This document shows positions 8,541 through 17,867 of a stretch of 64,000 nucleotides of DNA, piece after piece (within the stretch, counting starts at the first letter, position 1; every line of letters starts with the position of its first letter). Source of the DNA: Paenibacillus mucilaginosus 3016 (GTDB taxonomy: Bacteria; Bacillota; Bacilli; Paenibacillales; NBRC-103111); assembly GCF_000250655.1 (NCBI RefSeq), contig NC_016935.1, positions 6,156,001 to 6,220,000 on the forward strand, in the 5' to 3' direction. The position numbers and the translations under genes were made by a program. The notes under the pieces were generated by a model. That model ran no database searches. It saw only the letters and a program-made list of their open reading frames with translations, and was not told the DNA's origin.

Positions 8541-10570
8541 AAGTTCACAACCCCCATGCTTTGGATTTCGACATTAGGCTCAAGCTCGCTGTAGGACAAT
8601 ACCGGAATATCCTGCATTGTGCGCTCCAGCAGCTGCCGCAGATACATCCGGATCGTAGGCGATGTCAGCACCACCGGCTGCTGTCCGGCTTGGAGAAGCT
8701 TCGTGACCTGATCGCTGATCCGCTGGTAAATCACCTGCGTGGACGCCGGGTCCAGCGCCAGGTAGCTGCCCTGATCGGACTGCTGCACGGACTCCGCAAT
8801 CTTCTTCTCGAGGCTTGGGCCGACGGTGATGACTTTCAGGGAATCGCCGGCCGCCGCAAACTGCTGGGTGATCTGTCTCGAAAGGGCCTGTCTGACGTAC
8901 TCGGCCAGGATCTCGTGATCTTTGGTGTATGTGCCATAATCGGCAAGTGTCTCTAATATGGTAACCAAATCCCGCACCGATATTTTTTCACGAAGCAGTT
9001 TGACCAAAACTTTCTGTACGTCGCCGATCGACAGGACGTTCGGAATGAGGTCGTCGACCAGTGCCGGGTACGTTTCGCGCACGTTCTCGATGAGCGCCTT
9101 CGTCTCCTGACGGCCGAGCAGCTCGTGGGCGTGCTTCTTGATGATCTCGGTGAGGTGGGTCGCCACCACGGACGGAGGATCGACCACCGTATAACCGGAC
9201 AGCTCGGCGCGCTCCTTCGTGGCCTCGTCGATCCACAGGGCCGGAAGCCCGAATGCCGGCTCCAGCGTGTCGATTCCCGTGATCGAATCGTCGTCGTAAC
9301 CCGGGCTCATCGCCAGGTAGTGGTTCAGCAGCAGATCGCCTCTGGCCACCATGTTGCCTTTGATCTTGATTACATACTCGTTAGGCCGCAGCTGGATGTT
9401 GTCGCGGATCCGGATGACCGGAACGACCACACCAAGCTCCAGGGCGCACTGGCGGCGGATCAGAATGATCCGGTCGAGCAGGTCGCCGCCCTGCTGGGTA
9501 TCGGCCAGCGGAATGAGTCCGTAGCCGAATTCGAACTCGATCGGATCCACCTGCAGCAGCGAGATGACGCTCTCGGGGCTGCGCACTTCTTCGATCTGCT
9601 GTTCTTCCTCGAGCTGCACATCCGCCATTTCCTTCTTCGCCGCATTCTTCTGCAGCTTGTTCGCCGCGAAGGCAAGCAGAGCTGCGATCGGCAGCGTCAC
9701 GGTCAGGTGGATCGGGGTAAAGATACCGAGCCCGGCCACCGTACCGGCGATGATGTAGAGCAGCTTCGGATAAGCCGTCATCTGCTTCGTCAGGTCATGC
9801 GCCAGGTTCCCTTCGGAGTTGGCACGGGTTACGATGATACCTGCAGCTGTCGAAATGAGGAGCGCCGGGATCTGCGATACGAGACCGTCACCGATCGTCA
9901 TTAATGAATACAGTTTTCCCGCTTCGGACAGGGACATTCCTTTCATCGTCATCCCGATGACGAGACCGCCGAGGATGTTGATGAAGAGCATGATGATGCC
10001 TGCGATCGCGTCCCCTTTCACGAACTTACTCGCACCGTCCATCGCTCCGTAGAAATCTGCTTCACGCGAGATTTTCTCACGGCGTTCCTTCGCCTGGGTT
10101 TCGTTGATGAGACCCGCATTCAGGTCGGCATCGATCGCCATCTGCTTCCCCGGCATCGCATCGAGCGTAAATCTCGCCGCCACTTCCGCTACGCGCTCGG
10201 AGCCTTTGGTGATCACGATAAACTGCACAAGCACCAGAATGATAAAGATAACGAAACCGACGACGAGGTTGCCTCCCGCCACGAACGATCCGAACGTCAT
10301 GACGACGTTACCGGCATCGGCATTGGCGAGAATATTACGCGTGGTGGACACGTTGAGAGCCAGCCGGAACAAGGTGGTGATGAGCAGAAGGGCCGGGAAA
10401 ATGGAGAACTCCAGCGCTTCCTTCGTGTTCATCCCGATCAAAATAATTCCGAGCGCAATGGATATATTAATAATGAGAAGGACATCAAGCAGCCAGATCG
10501 GCAGCGGCACCACCATCATCAGGATAATGCCGATCACGCCGACCAGAACCACTAGGTCTTTGGGTTTCAT
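8537..10570 (-). CDS. flhA: Flagellar type III export protein FlhA
   Basis: FlhA is the large export-gate subunit that couples proton flow to secretion. The 677-aa protein has the expected multi-helix N-terminal membrane half (about residues 7-310), including the conserved cytoplasmic FHIPEP signature region (RFTLDAMPGKQMAIDADLN near residue 155). A soluble C-terminal domain binds chaperone-substrate complexes. Length is normal. The stop overlaps flhF by 4 bp. Confidence 0.97.
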   Translation of the reverse strand: MKPKDLVVLVGVIGIILMMVVPLPIWLLDVLLIINISIALGIILIGMNTKEALEFSIFPALLLITTLFRLALNVSTTRNILANADAGNVVMTFGSFVAGGNLVVGFVIFIILVLVQFIVITKGSERVAEVAARFTLDAMPGKQMAIDADLNAGLINETQAKERREKISREADFYGAMDGASKFVKGDAIAGIIMLFINILGGLVIGMTMKGMSLSEAGKLYSLMTIGDGLVSQIPALLISTAAGIIVTRANSEGNLAHDLTKQMTAYPKLLYIIAGTVAGLGIFTPIHLTVTLPIAALLAFAANKLQKNAAKKEMADVQLEEEQQIEEVRSPESVISLLQVDPIEFEFGYGLIPLADTQQGGDLLDRIILIRRQCALELGVVVPVIRIRDNIQLRPNEYVIKIKGNMVARGDLLLNHYLAMSPGYDDDSITGIDTLEPAFGLPALWIDEATKERAELSGYTVVDPPSVVATHLTEIIKKHAHELLGRQETKALIENVRETYPALVDDLIPNVLSIGDVQKVLVKLLREKISVRDLVTILETLADYGTYTKDHEILAEYVRQALSRQITQQFAAAGDSLKVITVGPSLEKKIAESVQQSDQGSYLALDPASTQVIYQRISDQVTKLLQAGQQPVVLTSPTIRMYLRQLLERTMQDIPVLSYSELEPNVEIQSMGVVNL

Positions 10571-10605
10571 GGCTTTGCCCCCTTCTATTCCTTACCCGGA
10601 TCGGG

Positions 10606-11700
10606 TTAGTTCGCCTTGCCTTTCATCTTATACACGTAAGCGAGAACTTCGGCCACTGCCTGGAACATATCGCCCGGAATCGGTTCCCCGATCTCTACCT
10701 GCGCATAGAGCGCACGGGCCAGCGGACGGTTCTCCATGATCATCACGCCGTGCTCCTTGGCTTTCTCACGGATCTTGAGGGCCATGAAATCGGTACCTTT
10801 GGCAATCACCGAAGGAGCGCCCATCTTCGACGCGTCGTACTGGATCGCCACCGCGAAGTGGGTCGGGTTCGTGATGATGACGTCCGCTTTGGGCACGTCC
10901 TGCATCATCCGCTGCATCGCCATACGGCGCTGCTTCTCGCGGATCTTCCCTTTGATATGAGGGTCACCCTCGGTCTTCTTATATTCATCCTTGATATCCT
11001 GCTTTGACATCCGCAGGGTCTTGGCGTGGTCATAACGCTGATACATATAATCGAAGAGCGCCAGCCCGATGAGAATACCGCCGATCTTGATGCCGAGCAT
11101 CATCGTAACGGAGGAAGAGTAGAGTACGATCTCCTCCATCGGCAGATGCGCCAGCTGCATAATATTCGAGCGCTCGTTCATGAGCGTGTTATAGACAACG
11201 ATACCGATAATGGTCATCTTCAGAACCGACTTCAGAAAATCAACCGCGGCACGGGCCGAAAAGAGCTTTTTCACGCCTTCGATCGGGTTGATCTTATTAA
11301 ACTGCATCTTGAGCCCTTCTCCCGTAACCAGAAAGCCGACCTGCATATAGTTGCTCGCCACAGCGATCAGCAGAGTCGCCCCCAGGATCGGCCCGAGAAT
11401 GAACATCATTTCGACCATAACTTTCTCTACAAGAACCATAACATTGTCGAGTGACAAATTCATTAGGAGGTAATCGCTAAAGATGGTACGAAAAAGTCCG
11501 ATTAGATGTTCTTTCATAAATCCGCCGAACAGATAAAAGGTCAAGAAGGAGAAGAACAAGATAAAGGCGGCCGAGAGGTCCATACTTTTGGCGACCTGCC
11601 CTTTCTTTCGGGCATCCTGCTTTTTCTTCGGAGTTGCAGCTTCGGTCTTCTCTCCGGAGAACAGCTGCAGATCCAGTCTCAATCGATGCGTTGCAGCCAT
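10606..11700 (-). CDS. flhB: Flagellar export specificity switch protein FlhB
   Basis: FlhB controls the switch from rod/hook to filament export by self-cleavage. It has four membrane helices and a C-terminal cytoplasmic domain with the autocleavage NPTH motif in VIITNPTHFAVAIQYD. I chose ATG at 11698-11700 (MAATHRLRLDLQLFSGEK, about 364 aa) because GGAGGGGG lies just upstream. The in-frame GAGGAATG start further up would place the ribosome site too close. It lies between fliR and flhA. Confidence 0.96.
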   Translation of the reverse strand: MAATHRLRLDLQLFSGEKTEAATPKKKQDARKKGQVAKSMDLSAAFILFFSFLTFYLFGGFMKEHLIGLFRTIFSDYLLMNLSLDNVMVLVEKVMVEMMFILGPILGATLLIAVASNYMQVGFLVTGEGLKMQFNKINPIEGVKKLFSARAAVDFLKSVLKMTIIGIVVYNTLMNERSNIMQLAHLPMEEIVLYSSSVTMMLGIKIGGILIGLALFDYMYQRYDHAKTLRMSKQDIKDEYKKTEGDPHIKGKIREKQRRMAMQRMMQDVPKADVIITNPTHFAVAIQYDASKMGAPSVIAKGTDFMALKIREKAKEHGVMIMENRPLARALYAQVEIGEPIPGDMFQAVAEVLAYVYKMKGKAN

Positions 11701-11721
11701 GCGGGTTACCCCCTCCATTCC

Positions 11722-12516
11722 TCAGCTTTTACCTGGCGCGGCCGTGAACAGGCCGAAGAATTTGCCCATCGAATCCAGCATCTTGCTGAACAAATCCTTG
11801 AAGATCATTTCATACCCCGGGAACAACACCACCAGAAGAATGAATCCCAGAAGCATCTTGACCGGAAGCCCGATCACGAAAATGTTGAACTGCGGCGCCA
11901 CACGTGCCAGCAGACCCAGCCCGACGTCGGTGAGGAACAGCGCCACAACCAAAGGGGCCGCCATCTGAAACGATAAGGCGAACACCGTAGTGAAGGTAGT
12001 CACCATGAACTCGGACAGCTGTCCGTTGTACGCTTTAGCGAACATGTCGTTGCTGAGAGGCACCCATTCGTAGCTTCTCATGATCGCTTCAAGCAGGTAA
12101 TGATGTCCGTCGAATCCCAGAAACAGCAGCAGGGCGATCATATATTTCAGGTTGCCGATGAGCGGGCTCTGGGTCCCCGTCAGCGGGTCGATCACGTTCG
12201 ACATCCCGAACCCGATCGAAATATCGATGAACGATCCTGCGATCTGCAGAACCGAGATGAACATGTAGGCGATAAAACCGAGGCACAATCCGACGAGCAC
12301 CTCGCGGACCAGGGTCAGGACAAAAAGGGAATCCATCGCCACAGGCGATCCCGTACCCGTGCCGACGAAGGCGATGAAGGCCACGAAGAACGAGAGGCCG
12401 ATCTTCATCTGTGCCGGAACGTTCTGTGCCGAGAAGATGGGTGCAATCACGAAGAAGGACGTCACCCGGCAGAAATACAGGAGAAACCCAGGGAGATTCG
12501 CTGCGAGCCAATCCAT
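11722..12516 (-). CDS. fliR: Flagellar export gate protein FliR
   Basis: FliR is a core subunit of the FliPQR export gate. About 264 aa with several membrane helices, beginning MDWLAANLPGFLLYFCRVTS in the usual family style. GTG at 12525 is a possible start three codons earlier; I prefer the ATG at 12516 because the family normally starts close to this Pro/Gly-Phe segment. It lies directly after fliQ (about 12 bp) and 21 bp before the flhB start. Confidence 0.94.
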   Translation of the reverse strand: MDWLAANLPGFLLYFCRVTSFFVIAPIFSAQNVPAQMKIGLSFFVAFIAFVGTGTGSPVAMDSLFVLTLVREVLVGLCLGFIAYMFISVLQIAGSFIDISIGFGMSNVIDPLTGTQSPLIGNLKYMIALLLFLGFDGHHYLLEAIMRSYEWVPLSNDMFAKAYNGQLSEFMVTTFTTVFALSFQMAAPLVVALFLTDVGLGLLARVAPQFNIFVIGLPVKMLLGFILLVVLFPGYEMIFKDLFSKMLDSMGKFFGLFTAAPGKS

Positions 12517-12528
12517 CCTACCCACAAC

Positions 12529-12798
12529 CTATCCGACGTATTTGTGAAGGTTACTCATGAGGTTGTACGTAAAATCCACGAGCGTGGTCATGATCCACGG
12601 ACCGAAGACCAGCATGGCAAGAAGTACGATGACGATCTTAGGAACGAACGCCAGCGTCTGCTCTTGGATCTGCGTGGTCGCTTGGAAGACCGAGATGACG
12701 AGGCCTACGACCAGAGCAAGCACGAGCATGGGGGCGCTGGCCTTCAAGGTAATGTATACCGCCTCACCAGCCAACCGAATAACGAATTCCGAACTCAT
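12529..12798 (-). CDS. fliQ: Flagellar export gate protein FliQ
   Basis: FliQ is the small export-gate subunit. The 89-aa product begins MSSEFVIRLAGEAVYITLKA and has two long hydrophobic helices separated by the conserved ATTQIQEQTLAFVPKI loop. It follows fliP by 24 bp with a strong GGAGGTGG ribosome site, and length is exactly typical. Confidence 0.97.
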   Translation of the reverse strand: MSSEFVIRLAGEAVYITLKASAPMLVLALVVGLVISVFQATTQIQEQTLAFVPKIVIVLLAMLVFGPWIMTTLVDFTYNLMSNLHKYVG

Positions 12799-12822
12799 GC
12801 GGCCACCTCCTTGAGCGTCTGT

Positions 12823-13590
12823 CTATGCATTATAACTGAGCAGAAGTGACCTTACAATGAGGTACCAACCATCCACCAGTATGAACAATAATATCTTAAA
12901 TGGAAGCGAAATCATGACCGGCGGCAGCATCATCATCCCCATCGCCATGAGCGTACTTGCAATGACCATATCAATGACAAGAAAGGGAATGAAGATCATA
13001 AAACCCATCTGAAAAGCCGTCTTGAGCTCACTGATGGCATAAGCCGGCACGAGTGCCGTAAGCGGCGTATCCTCCACTCCGGTCGGCGGAGCCGCCTTGG
13101 AGTAATCGAGGAAAAGCTTCAAATCTTTCTCTCTCGTATGCTTGAACATGAACCTCTTCATGGACACGGCTGCTGTATTCAGCGCCTGCGTCTGGCTCAG
13201 CTCCCCGCGCATATACGGCTGCAGGGCCGTCTGGTTCACTTCACCGAACGTTGGAGCCATGATGAAGAAGGTCAGGAAGAGCGCGAGTCCGATCAGCACC
13301 TGGTTCGGCGGCATCGCCTGCGTCCCCAGCGAGGTGCGGACGAAGCTCAGTACGATGATGATCCGGGTGAAGCTTGTCATGAGGACCAGGATCGCCGGTG
13401 CGATGCTGAGGACCGAGATGAGCAGCAGGATCATGACCGTGTTGGAACCGCCCTGCGGCGTATTGGCCGCCCCGCCGATATCGATGTCGATGCCGGGGAT
13501 CGGATCGGCCGCATAAGCCTGTCCGCCTGCCAGCGGAAGCAGGACTGCGAGCGCCAGAAGCATCAACAGCAGCTGTTTCTTGTTATTCAT
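12823..13590 (-). CDS. fliP: Flagellar export gate protein FliP
   Basis: FliP forms most of the export-gate pore. About 255 aa: a signal peptide (MNNKKQLLLMLLALAVLLPL then AYA), a short periplasmic/extracellular stretch, and four membrane helices with conserved LMTSFTRIIIVLSFVRTSLG. The start is uncertain. ATGs at 13614, 13605 and 13590 are in frame and none has a strong ribosome site. I chose 13590, which places the signal peptide at the N-terminus and leaves an 8-bp overlap with fliO, consistent with translational coupling. Confidence 0.92.
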   Translation of the reverse strand: MNNKKQLLLMLLALAVLLPLAGGQAYAADPIPGIDIDIGGAANTPQGGSNTVMILLLISVLSIAPAILVLMTSFTRIIIVLSFVRTSLGTQAMPPNQVLIGLALFLTFFIMAPTFGEVNQTALQPYMRGELSQTQALNTAAVSMKRFMFKHTREKDLKLFLDYSKAAPPTGVEDTPLTALVPAYAISELKTAFQMGFMIFIPFLVIDMVIASTLMAMGMMMLPPVMISLPFKILLFILVDGWYLIVRSLLLSYNA

Positions 13591-14269
13591 CTTGGTTTTT
13601 CCCATGTTTATCATTCAACCGTTCTGCATTGGAATCTTGGTTCATCATCTCTTCCATCATCTGCTTGCGGCCGGCCAATCCCTGCATCTTGCTGTGGAAC
13701 ACCTGCTGGAATGTGGCGGTCACATCAACCTCTTCCTCTTCCACCGGATCCTTGCGAAGCTTCTTGAGCCAGTTCAGCGCCGATTCGAAGCCCGGAGCCG
13801 CGAACGTTTGATTCGTGCTCATCATCTCTGTGATGGACGCGACCTCCGCCTCATCCACGATCTTCTCGAGCAGCTGGATGTTCTCGCCTACGCCAACGAT
13901 GTAAAGCGAGCTGCCGATCTCGACGATCTGGATCGATTTGTTCTGTCCGAGCGGGAGTCCTCCGAGTGAGCGGAGCGCCCTTCCGGCCATCCATGTATTT
14001 CTTTTGGCGAGAACCTTCATGATCAAGAAAAAGATGCCGATAATAATGATAAGAAAGAAGATCACCTTGAGTATCATAACGAGGGTGTCCCCTCCGCCTC
14101 CGGCTGCCGGAGCGAAAGGGTCCGCAGCCTCCGGTGCCGAAGCATCGGGGGCCGTGGGCCCTATTTCCGCTGCTGCGGAACAAACAGCAGCGGTTGCTGC
14201 TGCTGTCTGTGCTCCGAGTGTCATGATCATCAGTAGCAGTTTGGCCGTGAGTCCTCTCAACATCCCCAC
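13583..14269 (-). CDS. fliO: Flagellar biosynthetic protein FliO/FliZ-like
   Basis: FliO assists assembly of the FliP ring. The 228-aa protein has an N-terminal signal-like hydrophobic segment, an Ala/Pro/Gly-rich external linker (about 30-65), one membrane helix (VMILKVIFFLIIIIGIFFLI, near 66-85) and a cytoplasmic FliO domain (GRALRSLGGLPLGQNKSIQI, VGVGENIQLLEKI). It corresponds to the Bacillus gene called fliZ or fliO. It is placed between cheY and fliP, the conserved position. Confidence 0.9.
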   Translation of the reverse strand: MGMLRGLTAKLLLMIMTLGAQTAAATAAVCSAAAEIGPTAPDASAPEAADPFAPAAGGGGDTLVMILKVIFFLIIIIGIFFLIMKVLAKRNTWMAGRALRSLGGLPLGQNKSIQIVEIGSSLYIVGVGENIQLLEKIVDEAEVASITEMMSTNQTFAAPGFESALNWLKKLRKDPVEEEEVDVTATFQQVFHSKMQGLAGRKQMMEEMMNQDSNAERLNDKHGKNQDE

Positions 14270-14319
14270 ATCCTTTTACCCGATTGTGCTTCTGCTTCGC
14301 AGGCTCTCCGCATGCCTCA

Positions 14320-14682
14320 TTAGCCGAGTGTTTTCTTGATCGCTTCGATAACGCGGTCAGCCTGGAACGGCTTCACGATGAAGTCCTTCGCTCCCGCCTG
14401 GATCGCGTCGATAACCATCGCCTGCTGGCCCATGGCCGAACACATGATCACTTTGGCGCCGCCGTCGAGCTTCTTGATTTCCTTGAGTGCCTGGATGCCG
14501 TCCATCTCAGGCATGGTGATGTCCATCGTCACGAGGTCCGGCTTCAGCTCTTTGAACTTCTCAAGCGCCTGCGCACCGTCGTTGGCTTCCCCTACAACTT
14601 CATAACCGTTCTTGGAGAGGATATCGCGGATCATCATTCTCATAAAAGCTGCGTCGTCAACAATCAGAATTCGGTTTGCCAT
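14320..14682 (-). CDS. cheY: Chemotaxis response regulator CheY
   Basis: CheY-P binds the switch proteins FliM and FliY to change rotation bias. The 120-aa single receiver domain has the acidic pair Asp9-Asp10, phospho-acceptor Asp54 (LVTMDITMPEMDG), a conserved Ser/Thr position in VIMCSAMG and Lys in FIVKPFQ. There is no output domain. It sits between fliY and fliO, the Bacillus order. An AGGAGG ribosome site precedes the ATG. Confidence 0.97.
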   Translation of the reverse strand: MANRILIVDDAAFMRMMIRDILSKNGYEVVGEANDGAQALEKFKELKPDLVTMDITMPEMDGIQALKEIKKLDGGAKVIMCSAMGQQAMVIDAIQAGAKDFIVKPFQADRVIEAIKKTLG

Positions 14683-14719
14683 AGTATGCAGTCCTCCTAG
14701 GGGATCTTAATAATGTTTT

Positions 14720-16057
14720 TTAGAGATTCAGTTTTTGCAGGCGGTCCATTTGGTTCACAATGTCGGTGACACGGACACCGAAGTTCTCGTCGATTACGAC
14801 AACCTCGCCTTTGGCAATCAATTTATTATTAACCAGAATATCAACCGGCTCACCCGCCAATTTATCCAGTTCAATAATCGAACCTTGGGACAGCTCCAGA
14901 ATGTCCTTGATGACTTTGTTCGTACGGCCGAGCTCCACCGTAACCTTCAGCGGAATATCAAGCAGCAGATTCAGGTTCGTATCGTCGGCCTGCATCATGT
15001 TCGGCGCCTGGAAGGACGTGAACTGGGCCGGCTGGACATTCACATTGCGGCCTGCCGGCATGCCGTAAGCGGCCGGCTGCGGCGGATACATCGGTGCGCC
15101 CATCGGCGGGTACATCGGCGGCTGGCCGTAGCCCGGCTGGCCGTAAGGCTGCTGCGGCATCATCGGCGGCTGCATGGAGGCTGCCGGCTGGCCGTACGCG
15201 TCGTAGCCCGGATAAGCCGGCTGCGGAGGCGCTGCGTGCGCTGCCGCCGGTGCGGCTGCGGCCGGCGCATGTGCCGGTGCCGGTGCGGCCGCCGGTGCTG
15301 CATGGGCTGCTGCCGGTGCAGGAGCCGCTGCGGCTGCCACTTCCTCGGTGGAGCCCCCGCCCATCAGGATGTTGACCATATCCTTGGCGAACGCGACCGG
15401 GAGCAGCTGCATGATGTTCGAATCGATCAGGTCGCCGATTGTCAGGCGGAAAGAAATCTTGATGAAGACATCTTCCTGCGGGATCGTGGTCATGTCCTGA
15501 CCTTCCGATAAGTTTATTATGTCGACACCCGGTGGAGAAATATTTACAAAGCGATTAAAAATCGTGGACATCGACGTCGCCGAGGAGCCCATCATCTGGT
15601 TCATCGCTTCCTGGACCGCACTGACGTGGATCTCGGTCAGCTCTTCCTCTGCCACATTTGTGCCGTCTCCGCCCATCATTAGGTTCGCAATGACCTGGGC
15701 GTCGATCTTTTTGATGACTAGCAGGTTAATGCCGTCAAACCCGTCGACATAATTGACGTTGATCGCCACGTGCGGCTTCGGAAACTCCATCATGAGGTCG
15801 TCGCGGGCAATCACGGAGACCTTCGGCGTCGTGATGTCGACTTTCTTGCCGAGCAGCGTGGACAGAGCGGTTGCGGCGCTGCCGAAGGTAATGTTCCCGA
15901 TCTCGCCGAGGGCATCCTGCTCCAGGGAGGTCAGATATTCTTCGGTGATCGGCGCGAAGCCGGAACCGGAGGTGCCGCCTTCATCGGATCCATTATCCGA
16001 AGACTGTTTGAGCAGAGCGTCGATCTCTTCTTGGGACAAGTAATCTTTATTCGTCAT
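14720..16057 (-). CDS. fliY: Flagellar motor switch phosphatase FliY
   Basis: FliY is a C-ring component and CheY-P phosphatase. The 445-aa protein has an N-terminal CheY-binding peptide (YLSQEEIDALLKQSS), a CheC-like domain with E-x-x-N helices (QDALGEIGNITFGSAATALS and HVSAVQEAMNQMMGSSA), and a C-terminal SpoA/FliN domain (LLDIPLKVTVELGRTNKVIK). Between them is an unusually long Ala/Pro then Gly/Pro/Tyr/Met-rich linker of roughly 115 residues. Its start overlaps fliM by 11 bp. Confidence 0.96.
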   Translation of the reverse strand: MTNKDYLSQEEIDALLKQSSDNGSDEGGTSGSGFAPITEEYLTSLEQDALGEIGNITFGSAATALSTLLGKKVDITTPKVSVIARDDLMMEFPKPHVAINVNYVDGFDGINLLVIKKIDAQVIANLMMGGDGTNVAEEELTEIHVSAVQEAMNQMMGSSATSMSTIFNRFVNISPPGVDIINLSEGQDMTTIPQEDVFIKISFRLTIGDLIDSNIMQLLPVAFAKDMVNILMGGGSTEEVAAAAAPAPAAAHAAPAAAPAPAHAPAAAAPAAAHAAPPQPAYPGYDAYGQPAASMQPPMMPQQPYGQPGYGQPPMYPPMGAPMYPPQPAAYGMPAGRNVNVQPAQFTSFQAPNMMQADDTNLNLLLDIPLKVTVELGRTNKVIKDILELSQGSIIELDKLAGEPVDILVNNKLIAKGEVVVIDENFGVRVTDIVNQMDRLQKLNL

Positions 16058-17045
16058 TCTCTTCCACTCCTTCGTTTACAATTTCACTGATTTGCACGGC
16101 CAGCTTCCCTTTGGCGGTTCCCGGTGTCCCGTAGAACTTCAATTTCTCTCCGATGCGGATATCGAGCGGCTGATCTACGGACTTGGTAAGGGGGATAACA
16201 TCTCCGGCATTCAGATTCAGAAATTCTCCGACGGATATGGTGGAGGTTCCCAGCTCTGCAATAATCGGCAGCTTCGCTTTATGAACCCTCGACTGCAAAG
16301 CGGCCTGTTCTTCCGGTGCGCTGGTCTTCTTCTGGGAGACGAACCAGTGGTGCACGGACAATCTCGGCATGATCGGCTCGATGACCACGTGCGGGATACA
16401 CAGGTTAATCATCCCTGTTGTGTCGCCGATCTTCGTGCTGAGCGAGATCAGGGCGATCGTCTCGTTCGGGGAGACGATCTGCATGAACTGCGGGTTGGTC
16501 TCCAGCGCCTCAAGTCTAGGCTCCAGATCAATGACCGTCTTCCAGGCTTCCTGCAGGCTCTCGAACGCCCGGGCGAAGATCCGCTCCATGACGATCGTCT
16601 CAATCTCCGTCAGCGCGTTAATCTTGGACGGGCTTGTTCCCGCCCCGCCCAGAAGGCGGTCCAGCATCGCGAAGGCTACGTTCGGGTGAACCTCAAGCAC
16701 CATCCGTCCTTCGAGCGGCTCGGCCTCGAAGATATTGAGGATCGTCATCTTCGGAATGGAGCGGATGAACTCGTCGTAAGGCAGCTGCTCGACCTGTACG
16801 ACGTTAATCTGTACGAAGGTGCGAAGCTGTGCCGAAAAGTAAGTCGTCAAGTATCTTGCAAAGTTCTCGTGGATCCGCGTCAAGCTGCGGATATGGTCTT
16901 TGGAGAAGCGGACGGCTCTTTTGAAGTCATAGGCGCGAACCTTCTTCTGCGTCTCTTCCTTCTTGAGCTCCTCCGCATCCATCTCTCCAGAGGAAAGCGC
17001 CGCGAGCAGGGCGTCAATCTCATTCTGAGAAAGCACATCAACCAT
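16047..17045 (-). CDS. fliM: Flagellar motor switch protein FliM
   Basis: FliM is the C-ring component bound by CheY-P. The product is 332 aa, the same as Bacillus FliM. It has the N-terminal CheY-binding helix (VLSQNEIDALLAALSSGEMD), the GGxG-containing middle domain (MLDRLLGGAGTSP) and a C-terminal SpoA domain. I chose ATG at 17043-17045 because AGGAGGTGA lies 7 nt upstream. A GTG at 17054 falls inside that ribosome site. Confidence 0.97.
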   Translation of the reverse strand: MVDVLSQNEIDALLAALSSGEMDAEELKKEETQKKVRAYDFKRAVRFSKDHIRSLTRIHENFARYLTTYFSAQLRTFVQINVVQVEQLPYDEFIRSIPKMTILNIFEAEPLEGRMVLEVHPNVAFAMLDRLLGGAGTSPSKINALTEIETIVMERIFARAFESLQEAWKTVIDLEPRLEALETNPQFMQIVSPNETIALISLSTKIGDTTGMINLCIPHVVIEPIMPRLSVHHWFVSQKKTSAPEEQAALQSRVHKAKLPIIAELGTSTISVGEFLNLNAGDVIPLTKSVDQPLDIRIGEKLKFYGTPGTAKGKLAVQISEIVNEGVEENDE

Positions 17046-17075
17046 GAGCGTCACCTCCTGGTAAATCAGGGTTTA

Positions 17076-17552
17076 TTATTGAAGCACAATATCGGTAACC
17101 ATAATGCGCGAGACCTTGCTGCCTTCCTCGAGCATCGGGTTCATCTTGTTCATCAGTGCCGCTCCGAGGTTATCGAAGCCTTTGCTGCCCGTTACTTCCT
17201 CGGGCTTCATATCGGCGAGGGTCTGAATCACGATCGCCTTCATCTGCGAATCCATCAGATCGAAGGCCGCTTTGCCGTCCGCGCTCTCCAGCTCGAACGC
17301 CAGGCTGACCTTGATAAACTTGCTGCCGCCGGACAGGTTGGTCAGTACATCCTTCATGACCGCGGTGTTCGCTTTAATCTCTTCCGGCTTCAGCTTCTTC
17401 TTCGGCTTCACTTGCTCTGCCGTCTGCTGCGCCTGCGCCTGGGGATCGCTCGATTTGTCCATGTAGTTCCACAGCACGAAGGCCGCCGTCAGGATCAATG
17501 TTATCGCAATAAGGATGGCTACGACCATGATGAATATTTTACTTTTAAACAC
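17076..17552 (-). CDS. fliL: Flagellar basal body-associated protein FliL
   Basis: FliL associates with the stator around the basal body. About 158 aa: one N-terminal membrane helix (KIFIMVVAILIAITLILTAA) and a conserved C-terminal external domain. The start is GTG at 17550-17552, with GGAGG 7 nt upstream. The stop codon of flbD shares its last G with this GTG (TAGTG), so the two are translationally coupled. Confidence 0.94.
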   Translation of the reverse strand: MFKSKIFIMVVAILIAITLILTAAFVLWNYMDKSSDPQAQAQQTAEQVKPKKKLKPEEIKANTAVMKDVLTNLSGGSKFIKVSLAFELESADGKAAFDLMDSQMKAIVIQTLADMKPEEVTGSKGFDNLGAALMNKMNPMLEEGSKVSRIMVTDIVLQ

Positions 17553-17773
17553 TATGAACCCTCCGTATCCAGAGTTTTGATCGTGCTGCCAACGACTCCA
17601 ATGGTTTGCAAAAACTGCTGTATGGAGAGGACAACATCCGAGGCTGGCTCCAGCACCATGATCTTCTTCCCGTTCACGAGAGAAATCATGGTATCCGGCG
17701 TAGCTTCGATGCTCTCGATCAGAAAAGCATTGAGATAGAACGGGTTGCCGTTCAAGCGGGTAAGCAGTACCAT
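17552..17773 (-). CDS. flbD: FlbD family flagellar protein
   Basis: A 73-aa member of the small FlbD/swarming-motility family found in Gram-positive fla/che operons just before fliL. It begins MVLLTRLNGNPFYLNAFLIE and contains the family pattern ATPDTMISLVNGKKIMVLE. Biochemical role is unclear; a link to motility regulation or assembly is inferred from position. It is coupled to fliL by a one-base stop/start overlap. Confidence 0.9.
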   Translation of the reverse strand: MVLLTRLNGNPFYLNAFLIESIEATPDTMISLVNGKKIMVLEPASDVVLSIQQFLQTIGVVGSTIKTLDTEGS

Positions 17774-17867
17774 CCGAATGCCTCCGTTCCCGGGTCAAGC
17801 CGGGGAAAGCATCCGCCCTCCCCGTCCGCCCGTGATTAACTTCTTATTAATGAAGGAATGCTATGGA

